A model generated the notes under the pieces. That model ran no database searches, was not told where the DNA came from, and was given only the letters and a program-made list of their open reading frames with translations. A stretch of DNA of 64,000 nt from Bacteroidota bacterium. GTDB lineage: Bacteria; Bacteroidota; Bacteroidia; Chitinophagales; Chitinophagaceae. The stretch's first letter is position 1; every line of letters begins with the position of its first letter. The translations under genes and the position numbers were made by a program. Positions 50,164-58,070 of the stretch are shown here, in pieces. The stretch is from NCBI GenBank assembly GCA_029555415.1, contig JAKPSI010000018.1, positions 62,001 to 126,000 of the forward strand, read 5' to 3'.

Positions 50164-51681
50164 ATGAAAAAAATCCTTTTGCTTGTCCTGCTTCTGCCCG
50201 CCATCGCCGGCTGGTCACAGAAAAAAGCTAATCCCACAGTGTATGCGAAAACCATCACTGCGGACGACCTCAAAAAACATTTATACATCGTTGCCAGCGC
50301 TGAAATGGAAGGCCGTGAAACGGCTTCGCCAGGCCAGAAAAAAGCAGCGGCGTATATCGAAACACAGTTTCGTTCCCTTGGACTACAGCCCGGAAATAAA
50401 GGTGAATACCAGATGATCTATCCGGTGTATCAGGATTCCATGACCGGAGCCTCAGTGGAAGTGAATGGCGTAACATTCAGTCTGGATAAGGATTTCACGC
50501 TGAATCCCGGACAAAGCAGCAATGCTACCTATCGTTTCGCGGAAGTGGTTTTCGCGGGCAATGGTCTTGTGGATTCATTACACGATGACTATAAAGGCCT
50601 TGATGTGCGCGGCAAAGTGGTGCTCTTACTGCCTGCCCAGCAACAACAGGGACAAGGCGGTGGTGGCGGCCGCGGATTCGGTGGCAACCCCCGCGCGGAT
50701 GCTGCGTGGAAGAATGGCGCACTGGCTGTACTGACGATCGGACAAGGATTCCCGCGCAGTCAGAAAACACAGGTCAAGGGTAATATGTATGTAAATGCTT
50801 TTTCCCGTTCCATCCGTCCCAATCAGTTCACGATCTCTGAAAAAATTGCAGAAGCGATCATGGGTGCGGACTATGCGCAGGCAAAATCCGGTACCGTTGC
50901 GCCGAAAACCTACCCGGCCAATGTGATGCTAAGTTTCAGCAAAGCCGTTACGAATCTCCAAAGCAGTAATGTGCTGGGTTTCCTGGAAGGAAGTGACCTG
51001 AAAGATGAATTCGTTTTCGTTACCGGGCACTATGACCACCTCGGCAAACGCGATACCGTGATCTACTACGGCGCGGATGATGATGGATCCGGTACGGTCA
51101 GCGTACTCGAACTTGCGGAAGCTTTCACCAAAGCCAAAGCGGAAGGTCATGGCCCCCGCCGCAGCATGATCTTCATGACGGTGAGCGGTGAAGAAAAAGG
51201 ATTATGGGGTTCCGATTACTATACAAGCCATCCCGTTTATCCGCTTGATAAGACAACCGTTGACCTGAACATCGACATGATCGGCCGCCTGGATCCCAAT
51301 CGCAAAGAAGGCGACAGCACCAATTATGTATATGTGGTGGGTGATGATAAAGTGAGCAGCGATCTGAAACCGATCAGCGAAGGCAATAACAAGAAGTTCA
51401 CGAAAATGGAACTGGATTACAAATACAACGACCCTAAAGATCCGCAACGTATCTATTTCCGCAGCGACCATTACAATTTCGCCAAGAACGGTGTACCCAT
51501 CATTTTCTATTTCGATGGCATCCATAAAGATTATCACCGTCCGACCGATACTCCTGATAAGATCAATTATGATGTGATGGCGAAAAGAGCCCAGCTGGTT
51601 TTCTACACTGCATGGGATATGGCCAACCGCGATCAGATGCTGAAACGCGATATCAAACTGGAAGCCCCGAGAGGTTTCTGA
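50164..51681 (+). CDS. M28 family zinc aminopeptidase with PA domain
   Basis: A 505-residue exported peptidase. The signal peptide ends near AIAGWSQ. A PA-domain insert lies at about 130-270 and includes a Gln/Gly-rich loop (QQQQGQGGGGGRGFGGN). The two-zinc catalytic core has TGHYDHLG (His and Asp), ADDDGSGTVSVLELA, SGEEKGLWGSDYY (catalytic Glu pair), NIDMIGRLD, and RSDHYNFAKNGVPIIFYFDGIHKDYHRPTDTPDKI with the last His. It is a probable periplasmic or outer-membrane-linked peptidase. Confidence 0.93.
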   Translation: MKKILLLVLLLPAIAGWSQKKANPTVYAKTITADDLKKHLYIVASAEMEGRETASPGQKKAAAYIETQFRSLGLQPGNKGEYQMIYPVYQDSMTGASVEVNGVTFSLDKDFTLNPGQSSNATYRFAEVVFAGNGLVDSLHDDYKGLDVRGKVVLLLPAQQQQGQGGGGGRGFGGNPRADAAWKNGALAVLTIGQGFPRSQKTQVKGNMYVNAFSRSIRPNQFTISEKIAEAIMGADYAQAKSGTVAPKTYPANVMLSFSKAVTNLQSSNVLGFLEGSDLKDEFVFVTGHYDHLGKRDTVIYYGADDDGSGTVSVLELAEAFTKAKAEGHGPRRSMIFMTVSGEEKGLWGSDYYTSHPVYPLDKTTVDLNIDMIGRLDPNRKEGDSTNYVYVVGDDKVSSDLKPISEGNNKKFTKMELDYKYNDPKDPQRIYFRSDHYNFAKNGVPIIFYFDGIHKDYHRPTDTPDKINYDVMAKRAQLVFYTAWDMANRDQMLKRDIKLEAPRGF

Positions 51682-51700
51682 CCGATCTATACTACTGAAA

Positions 51701-51733
51701 GATCCCTTCAGCGAAAGCGAAGGGATTTTTTTT
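51701..51733 (+). terminator. Rho-independent terminator of the M28 gene
   Basis: GATCCCTTC, loop AGCGAAAGC, GAAGGGAT, then eight T. Confidence 0.92.
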
Positions 51734-51785
51734 AGCCCTGCTTTACTCCGATCCTGAACAAAATATTACCTTAATAAAAAAAAGC

Positions 51786-52241
51786 ATGGAGGAACAACAA
51801 CTACCGGAAGGACAAGAACCCGTGCAGGAAGAAAAACATGTGATCGCTGATTATTTTGACGGGGTCAAACAGTTGGAAATGCAAACACATGAGGACGGGA
51901 TCAAAAAAGCCCGCAATTCTCTTTTTGTTGTCGGGGCGCTGGCATTCATTGGAGAAATGATCAGTATTTCAGATGTTCCGGGAGGGTACAATGCAATAAC
52001 CGTGGGTGTTGCATTGCTGATCGCTGGTATATTCGTTGCATTGGGGTTCTGGACAAAGACCAAACCCTTCACAGCCATCATCACCGGGCTCATCATACTG
52101 GTCCTTTACTGGGGACTTGCCATTTATGTGGACCCGCAGAATATTTTCAAGGGCGTACTGGTGCGGGTGGTCATCATCGTCTTCCTGGTAAAAGGCCTTA
52201 AAGATGCGAAAGCCTGGGAAGACCTGAAAAAGCAGGGCTGA
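51786..52241 (+). CDS. Uncharacterised four-helix membrane protein
   Basis: I do not recognise this 151-residue protein. A soluble acidic N-terminus (about 1-45: EEQQLPEGQEPVQEEKHVIADYFDGVKQLEMQTHEDGIKKAR) is followed by four hydrophobic helices at about 46-64, 72-90, 95-113 and 120-138. A short charged tail (KGLKDAKAWEDLKKQG) follows. The ATG is preceded by an A-rich stretch. No known motif. It stands alone between two terminators. Confidence 0.65.
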   Translation: MEEQQLPEGQEPVQEEKHVIADYFDGVKQLEMQTHEDGIKKARNSLFVVGALAFIGEMISISDVPGGYNAITVGVALLIAGIFVALGFWTKTKPFTAIITGLIILVLYWGLAIYVDPQNIFKGVLVRVVIIVFLVKGLKDAKAWEDLKKQG

Positions 52242-52351
52242 ACATCAATAGTTTGCAACATCATTGGAAGGGATTAAACCCGGAGCCTGATACGGTGTCT
52301 TATTTACGGCCGTATCCCGGAAAATTCCCGATCCCACCCTTTTTAATAAAG

Positions 52352-52385
52352 AACCCCGACGCTAAAGGTCGGGGTTGACTTTTTA
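52352..52385. terminator. Bidirectional terminator
   Basis: AACCCCGAC, loop GCTAAAG, GTCGGGGTT, with T-rich tracts on both sides. It ends the rightward membrane-protein gene and the leftward deoxyhypusine-synthase-like gene. Confidence 0.85.
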
Positions 52386-52401
52386 ATGAACTCTATAAAG
52401 T

Positions 52402-53376
52402 TTACCAGCCCAGTATCCATGCGAACATGAGTGGCGCAACGATCGTTGCATCACTTTCCACGATGAATTTAGGCGTATGGATATCCAGTTTACCCCAGGT
52501 GATCTTTTCATTCGGTACGGCGCCGGAATAAGATCCGTATGAAGTAGTGGAATCGCTGATCTGACAGAAATAACTCCAGAACGGAACATCATGCCATTCG
52601 AGGTCCTGGTACATCATCGGCACCACACAGATCGGGAAATCACCAGCGATACCGCCGCCGATCTGGAAGAAGCCGACACCTTTACCGGATGAATTGGCGC
52701 GGTACCATTCACTCAGCCACACCATGTATTCGATACCCGTCTTCATGGTAGAAGCTTTCAGCTGGTTCTTGATCACATAAGACGCGAAGATGTTACCCAT
52801 GGTACTGTCTTCCCATCCCGGTACGACGATCGGGATATTCTTCTTTGCGGCGGCCAGCATCCAGCTGTTCGCGGGATCGATCTCATAATATTGTTCAAGA
52901 ACGCCGCTCAGGAGCATTTTGTACATGTACTCATGCGGGAAGTAACGTTCCCCTTTATCGTCCGCATCTTTCCATATCTTATGAATATGCTGTTGAAGAC
53001 GGCGGAATGCTTCTTCTTCCGGAATGCAGGTGTCCGTAACACGGTTGTAATGGTTTTCAAGCAGGTCCCATTCTTCCTGCGGACTCAGGTCGCGGTAATG
53101 CGGTACCCTTTTATAATGGCTGTGCGCCACCAGGTTCATGATATCTTCTTCCAGATTTGCACCGGTACAGCTGATGATGGCCACTTTATCCTGACGGATC
53201 ATTTCAGCCAGGCTCAGGCCCAGTTCCGCGGTACTCATGGCACCGGCGAGGGTCACCATCATTTTACCACCTTCATTCAGATGGGTCTCATAACCTTTGG
53301 CCGCATCCATCAGAGCGGCTGCATTGAAGTGACGGTAATGGTGTTCGATGAATTGGGAGATCGGTCCTTTAGACAT
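52402..53376 (-). CDS. Deoxyhypusine synthase-like protein
   Basis: A 324-residue NAD-dependent enzyme of the deoxyhypusine synthase fold. TLAGAMSTAELGLSLAEMIR, DKVAIISCTGANLEEDIMNLVAHSHY, VVPGWEDSTMGNIFASYV, GVGFFQIGGGIAGDFPI and the catalytic loop ITWGKLD with Lys296 are present. In eukaryotes the enzyme modifies eIF5A, which bacteria lack; bacterial homologues act in polyamine chemistry such as homospermidine formation. The product here is unknown. The ATG at 53376 follows a -7 element at 53432. Confidence 0.88.
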   Translation of the reverse strand: MSKGPISQFIEHHYRHFNAAALMDAAKGYETHLNEGGKMMVTLAGAMSTAELGLSLAEMIRQDKVAIISCTGANLEEDIMNLVAHSHYKRVPHYRDLSPQEEWDLLENHYNRVTDTCIPEEEAFRRLQQHIHKIWKDADDKGERYFPHEYMYKMLLSGVLEQYYEIDPANSWMLAAAKKNIPIVVPGWEDSTMGNIFASYVIKNQLKASTMKTGIEYMVWLSEWYRANSSGKGVGFFQIGGGIAGDFPICVVPMMYQDLEWHDVPFWSYFCQISDSTTSYGSYSGAVPNEKITWGKLDIHTPKFIVESDATIVAPLMFAWILGW

Positions 53377-53431
53377 ATAAAAAAATTGGGGCCGCCTTCG
53401 GATCACAAAGTCGTGAGACATTGCGGTGCCG

Positions 53432-53439
53432 CAAAAGTA
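53432..53439 (-). promoter_or_regulatory. Predicted -7 element of the deoxyhypusine-synthase-like gene
   Basis: TACTTTTG on the minus strand, an exact TAnnTTTG match, giving a leader of about 50 nt. Confidence 0.5.
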
Positions 53440-53494
53440 ATAAACTCCGGGATTACTCCGGTGCAGGGAGCCGGCGTAACCCCGGAGGCATACT

Positions 53495-53935
53495 TTATTT
53501 CAGCGTTTTCTTTTCCAGCAGATCGCCGGAAGATGCCAGGCTCAGGCTGTACTTCTTATTTCCGTACTCCACCTGCACCCTGTAAGAAGTGCCTTCAGCA
53601 TTGGAGATCTCACGTACATCGATGATGCCCGCGTTCTCAAAGCGACTGTCCACCGTTTTCATGACAGCCAGCGGCAGCTGGTCATAAAACAGATCGCGTA
53701 CAGAACCGGCAAGTTCACCATCAGCATTGTAATAGGCTTCAGCACGATGGCCTGCCAGTACGAAGCTTGCTTTCTGAAAATCGCCAATGGCCGACCATTG
53801 AACGCTTTCAGCACCGGCGAATTCTTTTTTGAAATTTTTCCACGCAGTGGTTTCGTTGGGATTGTTTGCTGTGGCAAACGCGGAAGCGATACCCATAACA
53901 GAGACAAGCATCGCGGAAAGAATGATTCTTTTCAT
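53495..53935 (-). CDS. PepSY-like secreted protein (copy A)
   Basis: A 146-residue exported protein with signal peptide MKRIILSAMLVSVMGIASAFA. The mature domain has the small alpha/beta fold of PepSY-like proteins: AWKNFKKEFAGAESVQWSAIGDFQKASFVLAGHRAEAYYNADGELAGSVRDL and YRVQVEYGNKKYSLSLASSGDLLEKK. It is a clear paralogue of the gene at 54235, sharing VQW...ASF...AYY.DG.L.G..R.L. Function unknown. The promoter region at 54045-54146 is shared in design with copy B. Confidence 0.78.
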   Translation of the reverse strand: MKRIILSAMLVSVMGIASAFATANNPNETTAWKNFKKEFAGAESVQWSAIGDFQKASFVLAGHRAEAYYNADGELAGSVRDLFYDQLPLAVMKTVDSRFENAGIIDVREISNAEGTSYRVQVEYGNKKYSLSLASSGDLLEKKTLK

Positions 53936-54052
53936 GGTTTAAGGTTTAAAGGTTAATGATCGTCGGGAGCGGAACCTGTGCTCATTGGTTTTCATTTTAT
54001 GCAACCTGCTCAAGGAACCGTTCCAACTTCTTTTCTGCGATGTGTGACGAAA

Positions 54053-54088
54053 CAAATGTAGAACCTGTTACAGGTGAGTCCTAGCCAA
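54053..54088 (-). promoter_or_regulatory. Promoter and 22-bp shared element of PepSY-like copy A
   Basis: TACATTTG (-7 type) on the minus strand at 54053-54060. Six bases further upstream is a 22-bp element, on the plus strand GTTACAGGTG, two bases, TCCTAGCCAA (54067-54088). The same block with the same spacing occurs before copy B. Further upstream are GTTAA/TTAAC half-sites at 54110-54124. Confidence 0.6.
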
Positions 54089-54158
54089 AAGTGACGGATG
54101 GTGCGCGTTGTTAATGAACTTAACGAAGTTGTTACAGCTTGTTAAGATCATCAATTAA

Positions 54159-54194
54159 AAAACAAAACCCCGGCTGCAAGCGCAGACCGGGGTT
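54159..54194 (-). terminator. Rho-independent terminator of PepSY-like copy B
   Basis: AACCCCGGCTGC and GCAG-A-CCGGGGTT around AAGC, followed on the minus strand by TTTTGTTTTTT. Confidence 0.88.
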
Positions 54195-54234
54195 GGTATT
54201 ACCACACACCAAAACATAGTTCACAATCGGGTCA

Positions 54235-54672
54235 TCAGACCTTACGGAATTTCTTATACTGTTCCCATTCCAGGGTACCGGTGGACTTCAGTACGATACG
54301 GGTATCGGCGTTCTCAAGGGTGATATAATAAGTTGTTCCGTCTTCACGGGCCGCTTCGAACAGATCGCTGATCCAGTAATCTGAATAATCATTCTTCAGA
54401 CTGGTTTGCAGATTGAGGGGCAGGTCGGTGGAACTGAGATAGCGGGTCAGTCCCATGAGCTGTCCATCCAGATCATAGTAAGCGAACACGTGCTTATTAT
54501 TATATACGAATGAAGCACGGTAATAGTTACTGCCGTTCGCCCATTCTACCTGAGAAACGGTTGCGAAGGAGGAATGAAAGGCGTCGAGGACTTTCTGACT
54601 CACATTTTCATCTTTTGCGAAGGAGGCGAGGCTGCTCAGTGCGAATGCCAGGCCGAGGATCATCTTTTTCAT
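54235..54672 (-). CDS. PepSY-like secreted protein (copy B)
   Basis: A 145-residue exported protein with signal peptide MKKMILGLAFALSSLASFA. The mature part is VLDAFHSSFATVSQVEWANGSNYYRASFVYNNKHVFAYYDLDGQLMGLTRYL, then DGTTYYITLENADTRIVLKSTGTLEWEQYKKF. It is a paralogue of copy A at 53495. Such small periplasmic domains may bind or sense a ligand; no partner is visible. It has its own terminator and promoter, so the pair are separate transcripts with the same control element. Confidence 0.78.
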   Translation of the reverse strand: MKKMILGLAFALSSLASFAKDENVSQKVLDAFHSSFATVSQVEWANGSNYYRASFVYNNKHVFAYYDLDGQLMGLTRYLSSTDLPLNLQTSLKNDYSDYWISDLFEAAREDGTTYYITLENADTRIVLKSTGTLEWEQYKKFRKV

Positions 54673-54729
54673 ACTAATGTATTTTATTGATTAAGGTTTA
54701 ATTGCGGTTTTCTGTGATATAAGACGCAA

Positions 54730-54765
54730 CAAAGCTACCTGGGGTTACAGGTGCCTCCTAGCCAA
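54730..54765 (-). promoter_or_regulatory. Promoter and 22-bp shared element of PepSY-like copy B
   Basis: TAGCTTTG (-7 type) on the minus strand at 54730-54737. Six bases upstream is GTTACAGGTG, two bases, TCCTAGCCAA (plus strand, 54744-54765), 20 of 22 identical to copy A. Upstream again is CTGTTAAC-GGGT-GTTAACAG at 54785-54804, an inverted repeat. Confidence 0.6.
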
Positions 54766-54908
54766 TTATGACCAATGGAAGCCCCTGTTAACGGGTGTTA
54801 ACAGACGTTGGGCCAGGTTAACCGCACATCACAGAAAACACACCGCTCATCCCCTGCGGATACCTGTTCGTGTGAGTACTGTAAATAAATTTTGCAGGAA
54901 TTATTTTT

Positions 54909-54930
54909 TATTTAGACATTTGTCTAAATA
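54909..54930. promoter_or_regulatory. Palindromic operator before the ArsR/SdpR-like gene
   Basis: Arms TATTTAGACA and TGTCTAAATA, 10 bp each and perfect, are separated by TT. It ends 21 bp before the regulator start. Winged-helix ArsR/SdpR dimers bind such palindromes, so autorepression is likely. Confidence 0.7.
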
Positions 54931-54951
54931 TTTAATTCTCTATTTCAGGAC

Positions 54952-55215
54952 ATGAACAGCGTTTTCAAAGCATTGAACGATCCCACGCGCCGGGAGATAC
55001 TGGCCCTGCTGCAGCAAAAAGACCTGACCGCGGGAGAGATCGCCGAGCAGTTCCACATGACCTGGCCCAGCATTTCCCATCATCTCGACCTGCTGAAACA
55101 GGCCAAACTGGTACATGCGAAAAAGGACGGGCAATACATCTATTATTCCCTGAATACGACTGTGGTGGATGAGATCGTGAAATGGTTCATGCAATTCAAA
55201 GCAAAAAAGAAATAA
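54952..55215 (+). CDS. ArsR/SdpR-type winged-helix repressor
   Basis: An 87-residue single winged-helix regulator. NSVFKALNDPTRREILALLQQKDLTAGEIAEQFHMTWPSISHHLDLLKQAKLVHAKKDGQYIYYSLN contains the helix-turn-helix and wing typical of the ArsR family. It lacks the metal-binding ELCVC motif, so it is SdpR-like rather than a metal sensor. A perfect palindrome at 54909-54930 is its likely operator. It is followed after one base by an SdpI-family gene. Confidence 0.9.
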   Translation: MNSVFKALNDPTRREILALLQQKDLTAGEIAEQFHMTWPSISHHLDLLKQAKLVHAKKDGQYIYYSLNTTVVDEIVKWFMQFKAKKK

Positions 55216-55216
55216 T

Positions 55217-55879
55217 ATGGACAAGCTGCTGAACAGGATCGTTTGGCTGGTGATCCTCGCCCCTGCCGTTTACCTGACCCTGGTTTATGATCAATTGCCT
55301 GAAAAGGTCGCGTTGCATTTCGATCTGCAGGGGAATGCGGACCGGATGGGAAGTAAATCAGAAATGATCACCACCTCCATCTTCCTCATCCTCATGAATG
55401 CAGCCGTTTACCTGATCGTTACCAATATTTACCGCATCGATCCCAAGAAATACGCCATAGAGAATAAATCCAGGCTCCGCAGAATGGGTTTCGCTGTTAC
55501 CGTATTCCTGTCCCTGTTGCTCATCGTCATCATTTACAGTTCCGTGAAAGGTGATCTGCATTTCGGTTTCCGTCTCATCCTTGCTGCAGTCGGTTTGCTT
55601 TTCGCCCTGATGGGGAATTATATGCATAATATCAAACCCAACTATTTCGCAGGGATCCGTTTACCCTGGACACTTGAGAATGAAGACAACTGGAGACAAA
55701 CGCATGCACTGGCCGGAAGACTCTGGTTCGCAGGCGGGTTGCTGATCGCGGTGATGTGTTTATTCCTGCCCCCCGCATATTCTTTTGCGGTATTCATCGG
55801 GATCATGGTCATCATCACACTCATCCCCTGCGTTTTCTCCTACCGCTTATATCAACAGAACAAAAAAAATAAAGCTTAA
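55217..55879 (+). CDS. SdpI family membrane protein (DUF1648)
   Basis: A 220-residue inner-membrane protein with six helices. The N-terminal DUF1648 block LVYDQLPEKVALHFDLQGNADRMGSKSEM is followed by the SdpI signature GNYMHNIKPNYFAGIRLPWTLENEDNWRQTHALAGRLWFAGG. In Bacillus SdpI gives immunity to the SdpC toxin and sequesters SdpR. No SdpC-like gene is adjacent, so it may act as a sensor or immunity protein alone. One base separates it from the regulator. Confidence 0.9.
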   Translation: MDKLLNRIVWLVILAPAVYLTLVYDQLPEKVALHFDLQGNADRMGSKSEMITTSIFLILMNAAVYLIVTNIYRIDPKKYAIENKSRLRRMGFAVTVFLSLLLIVIIYSSVKGDLHFGFRLILAAVGLLFALMGNYMHNIKPNYFAGIRLPWTLENEDNWRQTHALAGRLWFAGGLLIAVMCLFLPPAYSFAVFIGIMVIITLIPCVFSYRLYQQNKKNKA

Positions 55880-55889
55880 ACCTGCAAAT

Positions 55890-57332
55890 ATGAAAAAACT
55901 GTCCTTGCTTTTGACCCTGCTGATCCTTGCGGTCAGTGGTAACGCCCAGCAAAATGCGCGATACTATGGCATTTGGGAAGGCACGCTGAATGTTGGCGTC
56001 GACCTGCGACTTGTATTTCACATCACCGATGACGGCCATGGCGGCCTGCATGCATCGGCGGACAGCCCTGATCAATCCGCCTTTGGTCTGAAATGCGATA
56101 CCATTTACCGCAACGGAGAAACGCTCAACATCGAGATGCATAAACTGGGCGCTAAATTCAGCGGACAATTGCTGAACGACACTACACTCAGCGGAACATT
56201 CAACCAGCGTATGGAAGTGCCGCTCACGCTTAAAAAAACAAAAAAGGTAACCGCGCGTAACAGACCACAGACACCCGTAGCCCCATTCCCTTATGATATC
56301 TATGATGTTTCGTATGACAACGCGGACAAAAGTGTTCATTTTGGCGCCACCCTGACCGTTCCCAAACCTGAACCAGGTATCAATTATATCAAAGCACCGG
56401 AATATCCTGTTGCCTTACTGATCACCGGCAGCGGTGCGCAGGACCGTGATGAAACCCTGGTGGGACATAAACCATTCTGGGTGATCGCTGATTATCTTTC
56501 CCGCCGCGGGATCGCTGTGCTTCGTGTGGATGACCGTGGTATGGGTAAGACAAAAGGTGATTTCATGAACGCTACCAGTGCTGATTTCGCCAATGATGTG
56601 GAAGCGGGAATTGAATACCTCAAAACAAGAAAGGATATCGACAAGAACAAGATCGGACTTATCGGTCACAGTGAAGGCGGAATGATCGCGCCGATCGTTG
56701 CATCCCGCAGGACCGATGTGAATTTCATCATCCTGCTGGCAGGACCCGGCATCAGGATCAGTGAACTCATGGCGTTGCAGAACAATGCCGTTCTGGAATC
56801 CGTTGGCATTTCACCGGAGGTCACCAAACAATTCAAGCCATTGTACAAGGATATCGTAATGACCATTGCAACAACAAAAGATACATCAGCGGCGTACGCT
56901 TCCGTGCTGAAAAAAGTCAAAAAATGGGTTTCGAAAAAGGATTCTGCGGTCCTGTCTCCCCTCGGTTTCACCGGACAGAATGAGATCAGTGGCTATGCGC
57001 ACAGCATGGTGAAGTCCATATCCGCACCCTGGTACCGTTATTTCATTCAATTCGACCCGACACCCTATGTGAAAAAACTCAGTTGCAGTGTACTCGCCCT
57101 GAATGGCAGTCGCGACATCCAGGTGACCGCTCCCCAGAACCCTGACGGGTTAAAGGCCGCCCTGAAAAAGAGCAAAGCAAAGAATGTAAGCGTGGAGGTC
57201 ATTCCCGGTCTTAACCACCTGTTCCAGCATTGCAAGGATTGCACCGTGAATGAATACGGGAGTCTGGAAGAGACCTTTGCGCCGGAAGCCCTGCAACGTA
57301 TGGCAGGCTGGCTGCAGCAGGTGCTGAAATAA
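55890..57332 (+). CDS. Exported alpha/beta hydrolase
   Basis: A 480-residue secreted hydrolase. Signal peptide MKKLSLLLTLLILAVSGNAQ; an N-terminal lipocalin-like beta domain to about 115 (YYGIWEGTLNVGVDLRLVFHITDDGHGGLHASADSPDQSA); then an S9-like alpha/beta fold with YPVALLITGSGAQDRDE, VDDRGMGKT, the nucleophile in IGLIGHSEGGMIAP, ALNGSRDIQV with the acid, and His in PGLNHLFQHC. It probably cleaves an ester of a cell-envelope or dietary substrate. It follows the SdpI gene by 10 bp. Confidence 0.88.
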   Translation: MKKLSLLLTLLILAVSGNAQQNARYYGIWEGTLNVGVDLRLVFHITDDGHGGLHASADSPDQSAFGLKCDTIYRNGETLNIEMHKLGAKFSGQLLNDTTLSGTFNQRMEVPLTLKKTKKVTARNRPQTPVAPFPYDIYDVSYDNADKSVHFGATLTVPKPEPGINYIKAPEYPVALLITGSGAQDRDETLVGHKPFWVIADYLSRRGIAVLRVDDRGMGKTKGDFMNATSADFANDVEAGIEYLKTRKDIDKNKIGLIGHSEGGMIAPIVASRRTDVNFIILLAGPGIRISELMALQNNAVLESVGISPEVTKQFKPLYKDIVMTIATTKDTSAAYASVLKKVKKWVSKKDSAVLSPLGFTGQNEISGYAHSMVKSISAPWYRYFIQFDPTPYVKKLSCSVLALNGSRDIQVTAPQNPDGLKAALKKSKAKNVSVEVIPGLNHLFQHCKDCTVNEYGSLEETFAPEALQRMAGWLQQVLK

Positions 57333-57348
57333 AATGAATCATCTTACG

Positions 57349-57390
57349 AAAAGGGTTAATCAGTATTTTTAAGCTGATTAACCCTTTTTA
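57349..57390 (+). terminator. Rho-independent terminator of the SdpRI-hydrolase unit
   Basis: AAAAGGGTTAATCAG and CTGATTAACCCTTTT around TATTTTTAAG, followed by TATTTA. Confidence 0.9.
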
Positions 57391-57410
57391 TTTACCCGCA
57401 ACCTTAACCT

Positions 57411-58016
57411 ATCAATTATCTCGCTCACGCATACTTGTCATTCGGCCATCCCGACATCCTCACCGGCAACATGATCAGTGATTTCGTCAAAGGCAAGAAG
57501 AAATTCGAATATCCACCCGCTATTCAGGACGGTATCAACCTGCACCGGATGATCGACCAGTTCACCGACAGCCATGAAGCCACGGCGGAAGCGAAAAAGA
57601 TCTTCCGTCCCCACTACCGCTTGTATTCCGGCGCTTTTGTGGATGTGGTATACGACCATTTCCTGGCCACCGACGAAAATGAATTCACGGAAGATAGTCT
57701 GTATGATTTTTCCCAATCCGTATATGATTCGCTCCGGGAGCGGATCAGCTGGTTTCCGGAACCGTTTGCCCTCTTCTTCCCTCATATGCAGCAACATAAC
57801 TGGCTGTTCTATTACCGGAATCGCTGGGGCATTGAAAAAAGCATGGGCGGTTTGGTCAGGCGAGCCGCATATCTGAGTGAACATGAAACCGGATTCAGAT
57901 TATTTGAGCAGCACTACCAACTTTTACAGGATTGCTATCGTCATTTCTGGGCCACTATGAAACCCTGGGCCTTTGAGCAATTCAGCCTAATGGCCAAAAA
58001 CGACCCGGCGCCCTGA
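57411..58016 (+). CDS. AcpH-like (DUF479) acyl carrier protein phosphodiesterase family; probable ATC start
   Basis: A family member of 201 residues if counted from the ATC at 57411. The codons from there read (I)NYLAHAYLSFGHPDILTGNMISDFVKGKKKFEYP, which aligns with the family N-terminus MNFLAH/MNYLAH from its first residue. The first conventional alternative is TTG at 57435, which would delete the conserved NYLAHAY. DGINLHRMIDQFTDSH and VDVVYDHFLATDE hold the likely metal ligands. AcpH removes phosphopantetheine from ACP; in Bacteroidota the role is not proven. No ATG is available before a stop at 57405. Confidence 0.8.
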   Translation: MNYLAHAYLSFGHPDILTGNMISDFVKGKKKFEYPPAIQDGINLHRMIDQFTDSHEATAEAKKIFRPHYRLYSGAFVDVVYDHFLATDENEFTEDSLYDFSQSVYDSLRERISWFPEPFALFFPHMQQHNWLFYYRNRWGIEKSMGGLVRRAAYLSEHETGFRLFEQHYQLLQDCYRHFWATMKPWAFEQFSLMAKNDPAP

Positions 58017-58070
58017 TGAACGGTACTTCCGACCCAACCTGAAGGAATAATTTTACATCATACTCGAACC

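Noticed and set aside
52891-53625. 244-codon plus-strand frame across the deoxyhypusine-synthase-like gene
   Set aside because: It is antisense to conserved coding sequence, including the catalytic region, and crosses an intergenic promoter. No family resemblance.
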